Assembly (NCBI GenBank): GCA_030407315.1
Contig: JALQPE010002035.1
Coordinates: 1-64,000, forward strand
DNA: 64,000 nucleotides
From: Asparagopsis taxiformis
Lineage: Eukaryota > Rhodophyta > Florideophyceae > Bonnemaisoniales > Bonnemaisoniaceae
Reading direction: 5' to 3'
The notes under the pieces were generated by a model that was not told where the DNA came from, did not search any database, and saw nothing but the letters and a program-made list of their open reading frames with translations. A program made the translations under genes and the position numbers. This document shows, piece after piece, positions 11,145 to 21,560 of the stretch. Numbering within the stretch: the first letter of the stretch is position 1; every line of letters begins with the position of its first letter.

Positions 11145-11500
11145 TTTTGCCATTAACGGAGGTGGAGGCGGCTATGGAGGAAGCCTGCGGTTCAGGTATT
11201 CTTTCCATTAACGGAGGTGGAGGTGGCGGCTTTGGAGGAAGCCTGGAGAACATGTGAGATGTCAGTACCCATGGATCACAAGAAAAACATGTAGAGGTCC
11301 AGTTTGGATATTGTTGCCATTAACGGAGGCGGAGGAGGCGGCTACGGTGGAAGCCTGGAGAGCATGTGAGATGTCAGTACCCATGGATCACATGAAGAAC
11401 ATGTTGAGGTGCGGTTCGGATATTCTTTCCATTAACGGAGGCGGAGGAGGCGGCTACGGTGGAAGCCTGGAGAAGAATAGAATAGTCCTATACCCATGGA
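11145..11500 (+). repeat. Tandem repeats encoding a Gly-rich peptide
   Basis: Four imperfect copies of CCATTAACGGAGG(T/C)GGAGG; the last three are about 120-125 bp apart. In one frame each reads INGGGGGGYGGSLE-like peptide, but stop codons between units prevent one long glycine-rich protein. The same block lies inverted in copy B at about 47395-47740. It may be a broken glycine-rich gene or structured non-coding DNA. Confidence 0.55.
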
Positions 11501-11767
11501 TCACAAGTAGACGTAGTTGGGCTCCTTTTCGAAGCCCATTCGTCTCTTGAATAAATTTAGCACCCAAATCATATACGATTGCCGAGTTGACACCCCGTAT
11601 GTCTCGTTGGTAGAAATAGCAGGGGTTCCACCACTCAGCTGGCGGGAAGTAGTTACTGATTATATGAGATATGGCTTAGCTCCCGCCAAAACCGATAGCT
11701 CTGGGCTCAGGTTCTCCAAATGTGGTTATACGAATGTGTTCTGACAATGCTAGAAGACGAATATCTG

Positions 11768-11965
11768 CATCCTGATTTGAATTAAAATTTGGGCTATTCT
11801 CAAAAACATGCACATGTGAACATGTTTTTGAGATGGGGGTGTGCCGTACGGCACAATCGACCGCCCAAATCGATGTTTTTTTGCAATATTTTTGCTGCCC
11901 GAAATTGTAGAATTTCTGGTCTGGCCAGCAATGCATCTGAGCTGGACATCCCCATGTCCAGTGGC
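11768..11965 (+). repeat. Single palindromic module upstream of methyltransferase
   Basis: One module in plus orientation with TGTGCCGTACGGCACA at 11840-11855, about 450 bases upstream of the methyltransferase start. Its outer edge differs from the array modules (GGACATCCCCATGTCC variant). It could contain promoter elements for the cassette. Confidence 0.75.
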
Positions 11966-12301
11966 CGTCCGGATGTCGCTCACCTGGTAAGCGTGATGCA
12001 CCTGTGACAACCTATGTGACTGCAGTCACAGCCGCCATGGCGGCCGTGCAGTACAACCCTCAAAGACAGGGAATCACAATCTTTTTAAAATTTTTGTCTA
12101 CCACGTATCCGTCACAACTTATTACCTACACCGGTTACGGGTTTCAAGACCTTTCCAGTGCTGTGTACCCGTATACTCTGTTCCGTTCGATATCAACCAG
12201 TGTTCCTCACGAAAGAGTGCAAACGTCACGAGATACGTCGTCAAATTTGACTGTCTCGCCGAGCGGTCGCCATCCTGTACCGAATTTCCACTCATTCCAT
12301 T

Positions 12302-14956
12302 ATGACGAATAAGCGCAGGCGCAACAGCAATCCGATCGTTGACGACGCAACCGTGCCAATTCTGCGCGAACCCGCTAGCCCTTGGGAGGATTCTAGTGAC
12401 ATGGGTACACGTCGAAACGTAGGTCGCGCCGCCCGCGAAACTACTCTCGCTGGCAAAGACTTCCTCCGCCTCTTGCTGGATTTATTCGCCCACTCAAGTT
12501 TCGCAGACTTGACGGACAAGCCGGGAGGTTTCACATACGCGGACCTTGGCGCTTGGGTTGCGCAGGGCACGGAAGAACAATTTGTGGCGCTGCAAGGTCG
12601 ACTCAGCATGTCCTTCAGCGGTCGTTCGAAGAATGCTGGAGTCGAGGCGGATGTTGCCGAAATCGTCATGGCAGAGATGAACGTTGAGCGAGCCAAGCAG
12701 ATTGTTCGTCTGGCATTACCCATTGCCGAGTTTTCAAGACAGGATGAGCGTATCGGGCAATGGGTTGAGCACTGCATCCTTTCTGGGATCGTGCCGCAGA
12801 CCTTCCTTATTGGATGTAACATGCTTCCTTCGCCACTACAGGCGCCGCAGCGCGGGGAACCAAGCGCCTTCGTTCTTGCTCCACCGGAAACGTTCGAGGT
12901 ATTGATGTATTTCCAAGCGTTGTCTATCATCCGAAATCACAACAAGAACCTGCCGCGTCGCCGAATAGGAGATGCGGCCGAAGAGGGGAACGAAGCCGCA
13001 CGCGTCCCAGCCCATCGGAAAAGCACTAATCGAGCTTGTTACGTGGTTCAAGTTTTATACCATGCTTGGACCGATGTGGCCTACGCCGCAAAGTTTTCCA
13101 GCTTCGAAGAGTTGATGGCGCCGTACATCATTTTCGACAGCAGTGAGCATTGGTTTGACGTGCTCGATGAAGGTCTATTCGCACCGATGGAGCAGAAGCT
13201 AGATCTCTACCACAACAAAGCTCCCCTATCTCATCCTGATGGATATGGTGGAAAAGTAGAGACAAGAACCAGTGCGCAGCACAGTGCATTTAGGGACCTT
13301 GTGAGGAAGTTCTTCGACCGGTTGCAGTTTCTTATCGTCAACCCGGACCTGTACACCTGGCCGGAGTCCGACCGCTGGGGGGCACTGGAAATATACTTCT
13401 CAAGCGGAAATCCGGACAAGCTGCCAGCGTATTTTGACACCCTCGACGAAGACGTTATGGCTGTCCTCCGCCCGGCACCACAAGCCGCGGACGCAGAAAA
13501 GGTCCCCAAGCCGGTTGATGACACTCCCACTCGTCGCAACACAGGAGGGAGAGGTTTGGTTCCGTCGACAAGACACACAACCAGGCTTCAACTTGGACCT
13601 GGGAGGACCAGTCTTACTGCCCAAGGGCCGTCTCCCCCGTCACCGTCACCCCATGCGACAGAAGAGCAGGAAAGTGAAGGGCAGGCTCTCGCAAAGGACT
13701 TTCTTTCGAAAATGAGTCAGTATTGCCGGGTGTACGACGTCCCTTTCGAAGATTTGGTCAGTGCCGACGAGAGCCGAGAACACGTGCCCATCACGGGCAA
13801 CGTTCAGCTCATTCTGACTGATCCGCCCTACAATGTTCGTCGTAAGAGGAACGATTCCAACTCTTCGTACGACAGGCTAACTGCAGAAGATATGCAGGCT
13901 AGCATCGAAGTGTTTGACGAGCTGTTGCGCCCCGGTGGCCACGGCATCGTGTTCTGCTCGGTTTTGCAGTTCTACGAATGGTTCCATTACTTGGAAACGT
14001 ACAAAGGACCGCAGTCAGAAGGCCCAACCGATACTGCTGCCAGTGATGACGGGTCGGATGAAGAAGAGGTTACGTCCATGAATTCGGACTCCGAAGCATC
14101 GCAGCACAGTGGCGAAGAAAGTGCGGATGAGGAGGAGGACGAGGAGGAGGAGGACGTCGTTCGGAATTCAGTTTTCTTCGTTGACGAGGTACCTCTGTTG
14201 TTTGTCCGACTACCTGGGCACCTCTATCAAATGCCGGGGCGGAAGAGGTACCAACGCATGAACATGGCAGAGGTCGCTATCCACTTCTGGAAGCGAGGTG
14301 TTCCGTTCAAGACCGGAAGCGAGATGGTGGCCTATAGGAACCACGGATACATGGACGGCACGTACCCGGCGTGGTGCAACGTCACCATCAATATGCCCGC
14401 CATCGATTCGAATGAGATGGTGTGGCGAACAAGGAGCACAACCGGTGCTACGGTCAGAGTTCGTGCAGAGCAGAAGAGCGTCGCTCTCATGATGGAGTTG
14501 ATCAGCCAGCATTCACAGCCTGGTGATATTGTTGTCGATCCATTCTCTGGCACTTTCGCAACGGGAAAAGCAGCTATGAGCTTGCCTGAGCACCGTGTTT
14601 TCGTCGGCAGTGACATGGACAAATTGTGTGTGGCACGATCGCTTCCAAAGCTGTGTGCAGTCATGTCACGTGTAATTCTTTCAAACAACACTGACATGAG
14701 GGTCACGACAGAAGCGAAACAGAGTGCTGAGAAGTTCTTGGCGTCCCCCTCTGTCACGATGCGTACGCAGAGGGAACGCAGGATCATCGAACCCCCACCT
14801 GGCCTTCCCCTGTACCAGAGGTTCCCGAAATATATTCGGCAGTACCTCTGGCAGCTGTGCCCAGAGTCGATTGCGTCGCGCGAGCACATGGAAAACCGGT
14901 ACATTATTGGCCACCTTCCCTGCGCCGCTGGTTGCAAACTGAAAACCCTCGCGTGA
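12302..14956 (+). CDS. Beta-class DNA amino-methyltransferase, N-terminal part of MTase-SET fusion, copy A (frameshifted)
   Basis: 884 codons from the ATG beginning MTNKRRRNS. Catalytic motif IV, DPPYNV, is at residues 507-510, and the AdoMet-binding DPFSGTF motif is at 746-750. Motif IV before the AdoMet motif is the beta-class order; DPPY indicates N6-adenine or N4-cytosine methylation. The N-terminal 450 residues match nothing I recognise. An acidic Glu/Asp-rich insert lies at about 590-620 between the motifs. In copy B this frame continues directly into a SET domain. Here one base is missing near 14891 (ATGGAAAACC versus ATGGAGAAACC), so the frame ends after about 20 foreign residues. The frameshift could be a real mutation or an assembly error. 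Confidence 0.85.
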   Translation: MTNKRRRNSNPIVDDATVPILREPASPWEDSSDMGTRRNVGRAARETTLAGKDFLRLLLDLFAHSSFADLTDKPGGFTYADLGAWVAQGTEEQFVALQGRLSMSFSGRSKNAGVEADVAEIVMAEMNVERAKQIVRLALPIAEFSRQDERIGQWVEHCILSGIVPQTFLIGCNMLPSPLQAPQRGEPSAFVLAPPETFEVLMYFQALSIIRNHNKNLPRRRIGDAAEEGNEAARVPAHRKSTNRACYVVQVLYHAWTDVAYAAKFSSFEELMAPYIIFDSSEHWFDVLDEGLFAPMEQKLDLYHNKAPLSHPDGYGGKVETRTSAQHSAFRDLVRKFFDRLQFLIVNPDLYTWPESDRWGALEIYFSSGNPDKLPAYFDTLDEDVMAVLRPAPQAADAEKVPKPVDDTPTRRNTGGRGLVPSTRHTTRLQLGPGRTSLTAQGPSPPSPSPHATEEQESEGQALAKDFLSKMSQYCRVYDVPFEDLVSADESREHVPITGNVQLILTDPPYNVRRKRNDSNSSYDRLTAEDMQASIEVFDELLRPGGHGIVFCSVLQFYEWFHYLETYKGPQSEGPTDTAASDDGSDEEEVTSMNSDSEASQHSGEESADEEEDEEEEDVVRNSVFFVDEVPLLFVRLPGHLYQMPGRKRYQRMNMAEVAIHFWKRGVPFKTGSEMVAYRNHGYMDGTYPAWCNVTINMPAIDSNEMVWRTRSTTGATVRVRAEQKSVALMMELISQHSQPGDIVVDPFSGTFATGKAAMSLPEHRVFVGSDMDKLCVARSLPKLCAVMSRVILSNNTDMRVTTEAKQSAEKFLASPSVTMRTQRERRIIEPPPGLPLYQRFPKYIRQYLWQLCPESIASREHMENRYIIGHLPCAAGCKLKTLA

Positions 14957-15498
14957 TGCGGGCACACGATTGTGTTGCGAAAAAATTGAGCGTTCGACCA
15001 TCGCTGATTAAGCATCCAAATGCAGGAAGAGGGCTCTTCGCTGAACAGACATTTAATGTTGGCGACGAAGTATGTGCATACTACGGAACTGTTGTGTACT
15101 CTGATATGAGCAAGGAGTCGATGAGGTTCGCGTACGGAGAGGGTCACATGGCGATAACGAAGGAAACATTCTTGATGTATGCCATCAAGCTGTATGCAAC
15201 AGCGGAGGACGACGAAAACATCGAGCATCCAATTTGGATTGTTCCGGCTCCGTTCTGTTCGGCGCAGTTCATCAACGACCCGCGGTATTTGCGAGGTGAG
15301 GACACTCCGGCGGAAGACACCAGGCGGATGGCCAACGTCGAGTTTGTCGAGAACTACAGCAGCGGTTCGACGGGGAAGAAGCTCAAGGCGAAGGACCTAG
15401 AAAATCCGAAGATCATTGTAGTACGTGCAATCCGCGATATCCGTCCGGGGCAGGAGCTCTACGTTCATTATGGGACAGCGTTTAGAGCATGGAATTAG
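14857..15498 (+). CDS. SET-domain portion of MTase-SET fusion, copy A
   Basis: SET protein-methyltransferase signatures are present: AGRGLFA near the start of the domain, FINDPR and NVEFVENYS in the middle, and RPGQELYVHYG near the end. These follow the GxGxF(A/Y), N-x-E-F and GEELxxxYG patterns of SET lysine methyltransferases. The open frame starts at 14857, but the first residues overlap the methyltransferase frame. In copy B the two are one continuous protein, so this is the displaced C-terminal half rather than an independent gene. The likely target is a protein lysine, possibly histone; this is not demonstrable here. Confidence 0.8.
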   Translation: MPRVDCVARAHGKPVHYWPPSLRRWLQTENPRVMRAHDCVAKKLSVRPSLIKHPNAGRGLFAEQTFNVGDEVCAYYGTVVYSDMSKESMRFAYGEGHMAITKETFLMYAIKLYATAEDDENIEHPIWIVPAPFCSAQFINDPRYLRGEDTPAEDTRRMANVEFVENYSSGSTGKKLKAKDLENPKIIVVRAIRDIRPGQELYVHYGTAFRAWN

Positions 15499-15699
15499 GG
15501 TCACGAAAGACATAGTCATTTCGACTACAAATAAAGCTACGTTCCAGAGTTGAAGTATATCATATAATGCAGCATGTCCAGCCACCATTACTCCAGGGTG
15601 AAACCTATTGAGCAGTACTCGCCTGTCAAAAACCAATCGTTCACACTCTAGGTGCACTTCGTCCGAGCAGTGAACCTGACTGCTTGGATGCTGTTATGC

Positions 15700-15960
15700 G
15701 TGCAGATGCAAAATACACGACCAAGTTGAAATGGACGCCCGGTGGATGTCCAGCTCAGTTGCATTGCTGTCCGGCCCAGAAATTCTACAATTCAGGGCAG
15801 AAAAAAATATTGCAAAAAACATCCATTTCAGCGGGTCGATTGTGCCGTACGGCACACCCCCATCTCAAAAACATGTTCACATGTGCATGTTTTTGAGAAT
15901 AGCCCAAATTTTAATTCAAATCAGGACGTCTTCCGGACATAGGGGTGCTCGCGGCCTAGC
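15700..15960 (-). repeat. Inverted palindromic module, right edge of invertible segment
   Basis: The same module as in the A1/A2 arrays but in reverse orientation, with TGTGCCGTACGGCACA at 15841-15856. It is separated from the coiled-coil gene by about 200 bases. Together with the plus-oriented array at 8735-10690 it provides the inverted homology across which the segment has flipped in copy B. Confidence 0.85.
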
Positions 15961-16158
15961 TCTACAGCTGTAATTGTACCTCATTAAATACTGTTGATGA
16001 CTGCCTACCGTATACAATCTGGGCTGTTGGCGTATTATCCGGTACTTGACCTGACCTGAACGTTCATCGCAGACCGTTGTGGTTACCGACACTATACAGC
16101 AATCTTTTTTGTATCTCGTGCAACTCAATCGTTCCATCGCTTCCGGGAAAGCTTCATT

Positions 16159-18444
16159 ATGCCGCCGCGTATTGCGAAGAAAGCTCCAAAGCCTCCGGGC
16201 CTCCAGAAAACCCGGTCAGCAGCTGCTGTATCGAGTGCCCGACAATCCCGTGCGAAGAAGCGGTCTGGGCCTACCGGCAGCATTGAACCGCGGTCCGGTA
16301 GTCGCAAGACGGACCGGCGCAGAACTGGGGATCCGCAGCGAGAAAGTGAGGAAGGAGGAACGGCGCGGAGAGAGATGGGGGTTGACCGAGGCAAGCGTGC
16401 TCGCAGGGACAGTGAACATCATGATGATGACATGATAGTGGCTCAAAACATGTTGGAATTGCGGCAGAGTGCTATGGCAAAGGTAGTTCCTCCCGGGTTG
16501 GCAGATGCGGAGGTGCTGCAGACGGAGTCCCAGCCGGGGGCTTCCGACACACTGGAGGCTGTGACCCCCACTGCGCCAACTATGCCGAGTACATCAGCCC
16601 CAGCAGGTAATGCAGTCAGGGACCCGAGGATAGCGGCAAGGGATGTTGTTTCTGAGCAACGTTCACAGGATGCCAACTATCATCGGCGGTCAGGTGGTAC
16701 TGAGGGGAGAGAGCAGCCGGAGTGCGGGCCTCGTCACAACAGAGTGTCATTGGTGCCAAATATGCGCGTAACGCCCCCGCGACGTCAGGCTATTGCCGAT
16801 GGAGGACATCATATTCCCGATAGCGTGGGAGATGGGGGGACGGTGAGGGCAGAGAGGTTGCATCCGCCGGAATCCATCGATTTAATGGCGAGTCGCATCA
16901 ATGCGCAGAAGAAGAAGATCGCGGAGCTGGAAAAAAAAGTGTTTAGCCAGGACATAGCAAACAAGGCGCTCACCACGGAGATTGTTGCGTTGGAGGCTAA
17001 GGTGAAGACTCTGCAGGCGGAAAATGCCAGCCTTACTGCAATTGCGAGAACAGGTAGAATCAGTGATCACGGTGGCGGTAAGTCGAAAATACAGAAAGCC
17101 ATTCCTGTGAAATACCTTGGAGTTCTTAGGGCGGTTGAGGAAAACCTGACAAAGTGGTGCAAGAACGAGACTATGGAGCTGGACCCTATAGCGGAACAAA
17201 CGCAGAGACGTTGGACTGGACGTACCATCGAGGTAGAGCCGGTAGAAGGGACACTTTGGAGCGAAAACGGTGTAGGATATATTGCTACCCCTCCGGGCTA
17301 TATCATCAAGAATCTGCAGTGGTATACACCTTCGTACAGGGACGAGAGTGATCTGCTGAATGACTTGGTGCGACACGTACTGCGTCAAAGTCCGTGGTGT
17401 GATGTGTTTTCCGATGAGGAGCAGCGTGTGTGCTGTCAAGAGGCTGTGGCGGGGAGCAAGGAATTGAAAGTGAAGGTGACGCAGAAACTGTCCGACGTGA
17501 TGAGTGCACGGAAGCGTAATGCGAGGGACAGATTGTTCGGTTCGCTGGGGTACACGAAATTAATGTCTAGATGCACGATGCTGACGACGCGAGCTGAGAT
17601 GGACGAGCGAGAGGAACAAAAGCGCGAAGCGTCTGAGAAGCTTTTGAAACGGGAAAGTAACGGTGATTTGGATATGGGGAGGTGGCGAACGGCACCGTTC
17701 TCAGAGCTGCGATACAGCAAAGGCTTGGTTCCTGACAGCTTCGAAATGGAAGTGAATGGTGATGCATGGTTTAACAACCGAGTAGCTGTGAATGTGCTGG
17801 ACATCTTCAGGGGTTATTCGATACGACCAGAACAAGTAATGGACATAGAGACGAGCATACTAACGCTGGCGCGCCTGGATGCTTGGCTAGTGACTACTGT
17901 GGAGTGTTTGGATGAACCGAAGGGGAAAGGAGGTGCACGGCAGAAGGAGTTTACAAGGCGGTACAGTCAATATGTGGGGGTAGCTTTTCAGCAATTAGTT
18001 GGTATGGTGGTGTACTGCATGTCTTGTCTCCAAGGCTCGCAAGCAAGGGAAGAAACGGACGTTGTCGAGAGCGAACAGCGGACTAGTGCACAGTCACGGC
18101 ATGTGTTTGCAAGCCGTACTGTGACGAGAGAGGCTGTTGAAGTGTGGCAAAGCGGAGAGGGGTCTGGAATTGTTCATGTCGTTGATGATGTAAACCGCTG
18201 CTCATCACTTGTTCTAGTGTCCGAGGATTGGATTCAATCGCATATTACGTCAAACCTCGGTGCTGTAATGGATTGTGTGATTGCGCAAGGACTAATTGGC
18301 GCAGAACTTTTCGTCGTTGACCCATATGCTGGACACCTGAGTGCAAACCTGAATGTCGAAATCAATGCCCCACAGTATGGGGGCATGGAGCGGCGCCATG
18401 CAGCCACTGCTGATAACGGTTTTGGCGTAATGGAGGATGGTTGA
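16159..18444 (+). CDS. Coiled-coil element protein of unknown function, copy A (intact)
   Basis: 761 residues. Residues 1-75 are strongly basic, rich in Lys, Arg and Ser, suggesting nuclear localisation or nucleic-acid binding. About 80-240 is low-complexity. A heptad-patterned coiled coil lies at about 240-295 (SRINAQKKKIAELEKKVF and following). From about 310 to the end is a globular region including ATPPGYIIKNLQWYTPSYRDE, which I do not recognise. It ends 78 bases before the convergent transposase stop. Conservation of the gene in both element copies suggests an accessory role in transposition or DNA binding, but this is inference. In copy B a one-base deletion breaks the frame. Confidence 0.75.
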   Translation: MPPRIAKKAPKPPGLQKTRSAAAVSSARQSRAKKRSGPTGSIEPRSGSRKTDRRRTGDPQRESEEGGTARREMGVDRGKRARRDSEHHDDDMIVAQNMLELRQSAMAKVVPPGLADAEVLQTESQPGASDTLEAVTPTAPTMPSTSAPAGNAVRDPRIAARDVVSEQRSQDANYHRRSGGTEGREQPECGPRHNRVSLVPNMRVTPPRRQAIADGGHHIPDSVGDGGTVRAERLHPPESIDLMASRINAQKKKIAELEKKVFSQDIANKALTTEIVALEAKVKTLQAENASLTAIARTGRISDHGGGKSKIQKAIPVKYLGVLRAVEENLTKWCKNETMELDPIAEQTQRRWTGRTIEVEPVEGTLWSENGVGYIATPPGYIIKNLQWYTPSYRDESDLLNDLVRHVLRQSPWCDVFSDEEQRVCCQEAVAGSKELKVKVTQKLSDVMSARKRNARDRLFGSLGYTKLMSRCTMLTTRAEMDEREEQKREASEKLLKRESNGDLDMGRWRTAPFSELRYSKGLVPDSFEMEVNGDAWFNNRVAVNVLDIFRGYSIRPEQVMDIETSILTLARLDAWLVTTVECLDEPKGKGGARQKEFTRRYSQYVGVAFQQLVGMVVYCMSCLQGSQAREETDVVESEQRTSAQSRHVFASRTVTREAVEVWQSGEGSGIVHVVDDVNRCSSLVLVSEDWIQSHITSNLGAVMDCVIAQGLIGAELFVVDPYAGHLSANLNVEINAPQYGGMERRHAATADNGFGVMEDG

Positions 18445-18521
18445 AATTAGTGCAGTAAATGTGACGTTGACTAGAAGGTTTATCATGTAGTACATTATCA
18501 ATAGAGTGCTGCGATTTAGAT

Positions 18522-21500
18522 TTATTCTTCTTCATTATCATCTGTGAATTGGTAATCAGTGTTGGTGTAGAAGCGGTTGAGATAGAAACGGTGGTCCGAC
18601 CAGTGCATTTGTTTCGTAAATGGCTTGACTGGAAAGTTACTTCGTACGATGTGCACGGTGCCAGATATAGTAGATGCAGGAATGAGGTCAAACCAAGGAC
18701 CACCTGCACTGTGGGATGCAGTGTCATTGCTGTCAACGGATCCGTTGTCCGGGTCCCATGTGGACCACTTTAAACAAATGCACCCAAGTGATTTTTCCAC
18801 AGCGGTTTTTGGGGCAAAGCAGGTCATATACTGAACGAAAGCGAGTTCTACAGGTTGAAACAGGTTTGGAGACTGCAGGCGTACCAGTGCCAGGACGCGC
18901 CCTACCCATATGGTTCTGTAGTCATCGGCAGTTCCGGAGATGACGACAAAGGAGTACTGCGATCTCTTTGCGGGGCCGAACGATGAAGTTGCAAAGACGC
19001 GCTGCTGCTTGTGCCTCGACACGTTTGTGGGGCGAAGCATGCCACTGTGCGGGTCAAAGTCGTCGGCATCTGGGACGTACCCTCCCATGACGTAGGCGGA
19101 CTTTACCACGGTGACGGAAATGTCCATGTCATGTATTGGAGGGCCTTCTGCCGTGGCGCGCAGTCTAGCGAGGGTGAGGAACGCTTGTGCAGCTGTGTCA
19201 CCGAGTTGCTGGAATAGCGTTATGGTGCCAGACGGGAACGAGGAGTTGTGCAGAGGCAAAAGAGTGGCAGGATCGGGCTGTCCGTCGATATCTGCAACGA
19301 GGAGGGTTGCATCCGGCAGCAGGGAGGCAAAGTCGTGCAGTGCAACGGTGAATCCGTCGCGAACGAGTACTGCACCGTCTGTGGGCGATATCATGCGTGG
19401 GTTTCCCAATTTGTTCGATGGGGTGTGACCAGTTGGAGTGGCCAAGGAGAATTCCATGTGGCGAATAGTCTCTTCCATGGCTGTGGAGCGCCTTCGAGAG
19501 GTTTTCCTATAACTCTGTTTGAACAGAAGATGCGAGTGTTCGTAAGGGCCTGCATCAATATGTTCCAGGGCGCCATATCTCTGCAAGTCACCGGGAAGAT
19601 GGTCTAGAAGATGGAACTTGAAAGTTTTGAGACCTGTGGTGTGGAATGGGCCGAGGGTGGAGAGCATTGATTGTTTGAAATAGGAAATGGAGTTTTGGAG
19701 GCTTTCTAGTTCGGCGGCAGTCCAGTGCTTGATGCGACCGCGTTTCATGACCCATGCGACGAGGTCAGAGTATTGCGTGCAGATGGAAGTGAGGGGGGCT
19801 GTATCTACTTCGTCACAGCATGTGTCAATGAATGCTGCGATGAAAGGGAACACCATGTCGACATGGTGATAGTCTTTGGCTGCGAGCATGCCGCGTATGC
19901 CGTCCTCCGTGAAGAGGCCGTTCAAATTGGTGCCCTTCTCACCCTTGGAGAAGTCGACATGAAGACCGGTGATGTAGTAGTCGCGTTCGATAGCGGACAG
20001 AATGCTGTTTGAGCCGGCGAGGATGGATTTTTTCACCTTCTTGAAGGTGCGAGGTGTCCCGGAATGGGAGGCAGTGGTGGTGAGGTCTGGGGAGCTGAGG
20101 CGGTGGACAATGCACTGTTTGATGAGCTTTGAGATGCCGAGGTGGAGATTGTGCAGAGGCTCGAAGGAGAAAATGTTGTAGGGGTCTAGGGGACTGTTGG
20201 TGGGTAAAAGAGCGGTCGATTCGAGGACAGAGTGTTGTTCGAGGAGGGAGAGAGCTTCGAGCGGAGCAGTTGTATGCTCCTGAGCGCTCTCTTGGCGTGC
20301 AGAGCGTGTATCATCGAGGGAGCGGGGCTGGTGTGGCGCGCTGGATTCAAGTTGAGTGGCGGGGATGTAGCAGCGGTGGCAGGGATGTGTGGTGGTAGTG
20401 CTGTTGCGAGTGCATGACAGCTCTTTGGCCTCTGGAAAGTCGCAGCAATAATTGGCTAGGATGGGAAAGCATTGGCGGGCAGTTGCAGTGGAGTCTGTGC
20501 AGGGGAACCCGGAAGAGAACGCGGTGGATAGGGACGAAAACACTTTTTCGAGTGCTTTATGAAGAATATCAATTTTGCGAGCGCGACTAGCAGAACTAGA
20601 GGTTGTCGGCATTTCATCACCGAACAAGGCGTTGGACGAAGGGTTAACAATGTACGGAAGATACCCGACGATGGTGAGGCCGGTACGGATGCAGTGGCGA
20701 CGGAGGGGGGCGGAGAAGTTGAGCAGTGTGACGTGTATGGGGTATGCGACGATTGCGGAGCTCTTGAGGCTTGTGCTGCTCTTGTCGGAGTACACTTGGA
20801 GGAGGCCGGCAAAGGAGGAAGCGGTGGGATCATTTTCCTCTGCCCATACGACCTGTGGATCTTCCGAGAGCTGCACGCGCTGTCTAGTAACCTGGTGCAG
20901 CGTTTTCGCGAATTCTGTGTGTAGGGGATGAGAAAATATTGCGGTGCCGTCTGGGGCGGTCTGTGGGGAGGGGTGGAAGAGAGTATTTTGGTCGTTAGCC
21001 AGTGCTAACTGCCTGCGGAGCATGTCGACTGGGTCGCGGAGGTACAGCTGTGCCGAGTACTTACCAGTTTTGTCTGGAATGATGTGGCTCTTGTAACCTT
21101 CGGTGCGGAAATGTGTTTCGACCATGGAAGCGGTAACGTGGCGACATTCTTCTACGGTGCGAACGGCGCTGTTGAACTTTTCTAGGGAGAATGCGGGGTC
21201 TTGTAGGATGGTGATGACTTCGCTCACGCGGCCAGCGCCGGCCTTGTACTCGAGGGTTGTGAGACTGGCGGCGAGGGATTGCACGAGGAGGTCTGCGCGG
21301 GAGGGGGTTGAGGTTGGTGGCAGTGAAGCGTCACAGGGTGAGTCGCTGGAGGAAGCACGACCAGATTCTGGGTCTGGGGAGCTGGGTTGCGGGGAATCAT
21401 GGTCGCCGTTTCGAGCAGGCTCATGGGTGACGGCAGGGACACGAGCGTTGTTGAAATGTTGGGGAGAGGGGTTGAAACGGTAGCGACACGTTCGCTCATG

Positions 21501-21560
21501 CAGCGCGAGCGCATAAGCATCTACGCAGTAGTAGAAGCACCCTTCATACTTGCATTCCAT
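18522..21560 (-). CDS. Plavaka/KDZ-like transposase, copy A (intact)
   Basis: 1012 residues. A small zinc-finger-like cluster opens the protein (Cys3, Cys8, His21, Cys25). The core resembles Plavaka-type transposases: LQVYSDKSST with a candidate first catalytic Asp; a C-rich stretch with HPCHRCYIP; FEPLHNLHLGISK, matching the D/E-x-x-H-x-x-x-LG segment; and HSHLLFKQSYRKTSRR, similar to the conserved E/H...K...YR..N block. The C-terminal 250 residues (WVGRVLALVRL, WFDLIPASTISGTVHIV) resemble the BAH-like tail of these proteins. Length is typical. It is convergent with the coiled-coil gene. I am confident that it is a transposase and less sure which subfamily. Confidence 0.75.
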   Translation of the reverse strand: MECKYEGCFYYCVDAYALALHERTCRYRFNPSPQHFNNARVPAVTHEPARNGDHDSPQPSSPDPESGRASSSDSPCDASLPPTSTPSRADLLVQSLAASLTTLEYKAGAGRVSEVITILQDPAFSLEKFNSAVRTVEECRHVTASMVETHFRTEGYKSHIIPDKTGKYSAQLYLRDPVDMLRRQLALANDQNTLFHPSPQTAPDGTAIFSHPLHTEFAKTLHQVTRQRVQLSEDPQVVWAEENDPTASSFAGLLQVYSDKSSTSLKSSAIVAYPIHVTLLNFSAPLRRHCIRTGLTIVGYLPYIVNPSSNALFGDEMPTTSSSASRARKIDILHKALEKVFSSLSTAFSSGFPCTDSTATARQCFPILANYCCDFPEAKELSCTRNSTTTTHPCHRCYIPATQLESSAPHQPRSLDDTRSARQESAQEHTTAPLEALSLLEQHSVLESTALLPTNSPLDPYNIFSFEPLHNLHLGISKLIKQCIVHRLSSPDLTTTASHSGTPRTFKKVKKSILAGSNSILSAIERDYYITGLHVDFSKGEKGTNLNGLFTEDGIRGMLAAKDYHHVDMVFPFIAAFIDTCCDEVDTAPLTSICTQYSDLVAWVMKRGRIKHWTAAELESLQNSISYFKQSMLSTLGPFHTTGLKTFKFHLLDHLPGDLQRYGALEHIDAGPYEHSHLLFKQSYRKTSRRRSTAMEETIRHMEFSLATPTGHTPSNKLGNPRMISPTDGAVLVRDGFTVALHDFASLLPDATLLVADIDGQPDPATLLPLHNSSFPSGTITLFQQLGDTAAQAFLTLARLRATAEGPPIHDMDISVTVVKSAYVMGGYVPDADDFDPHSGMLRPTNVSRHKQQRVFATSSFGPAKRSQYSFVVISGTADDYRTIWVGRVLALVRLQSPNLFQPVELAFVQYMTCFAPKTAVEKSLGCICLKWSTWDPDNGSVDSNDTASHSAGGPWFDLIPASTISGTVHIVRSNFPVKPFTKQMHWSDHRFYLNRFYTNTDYQFTDDNEEE

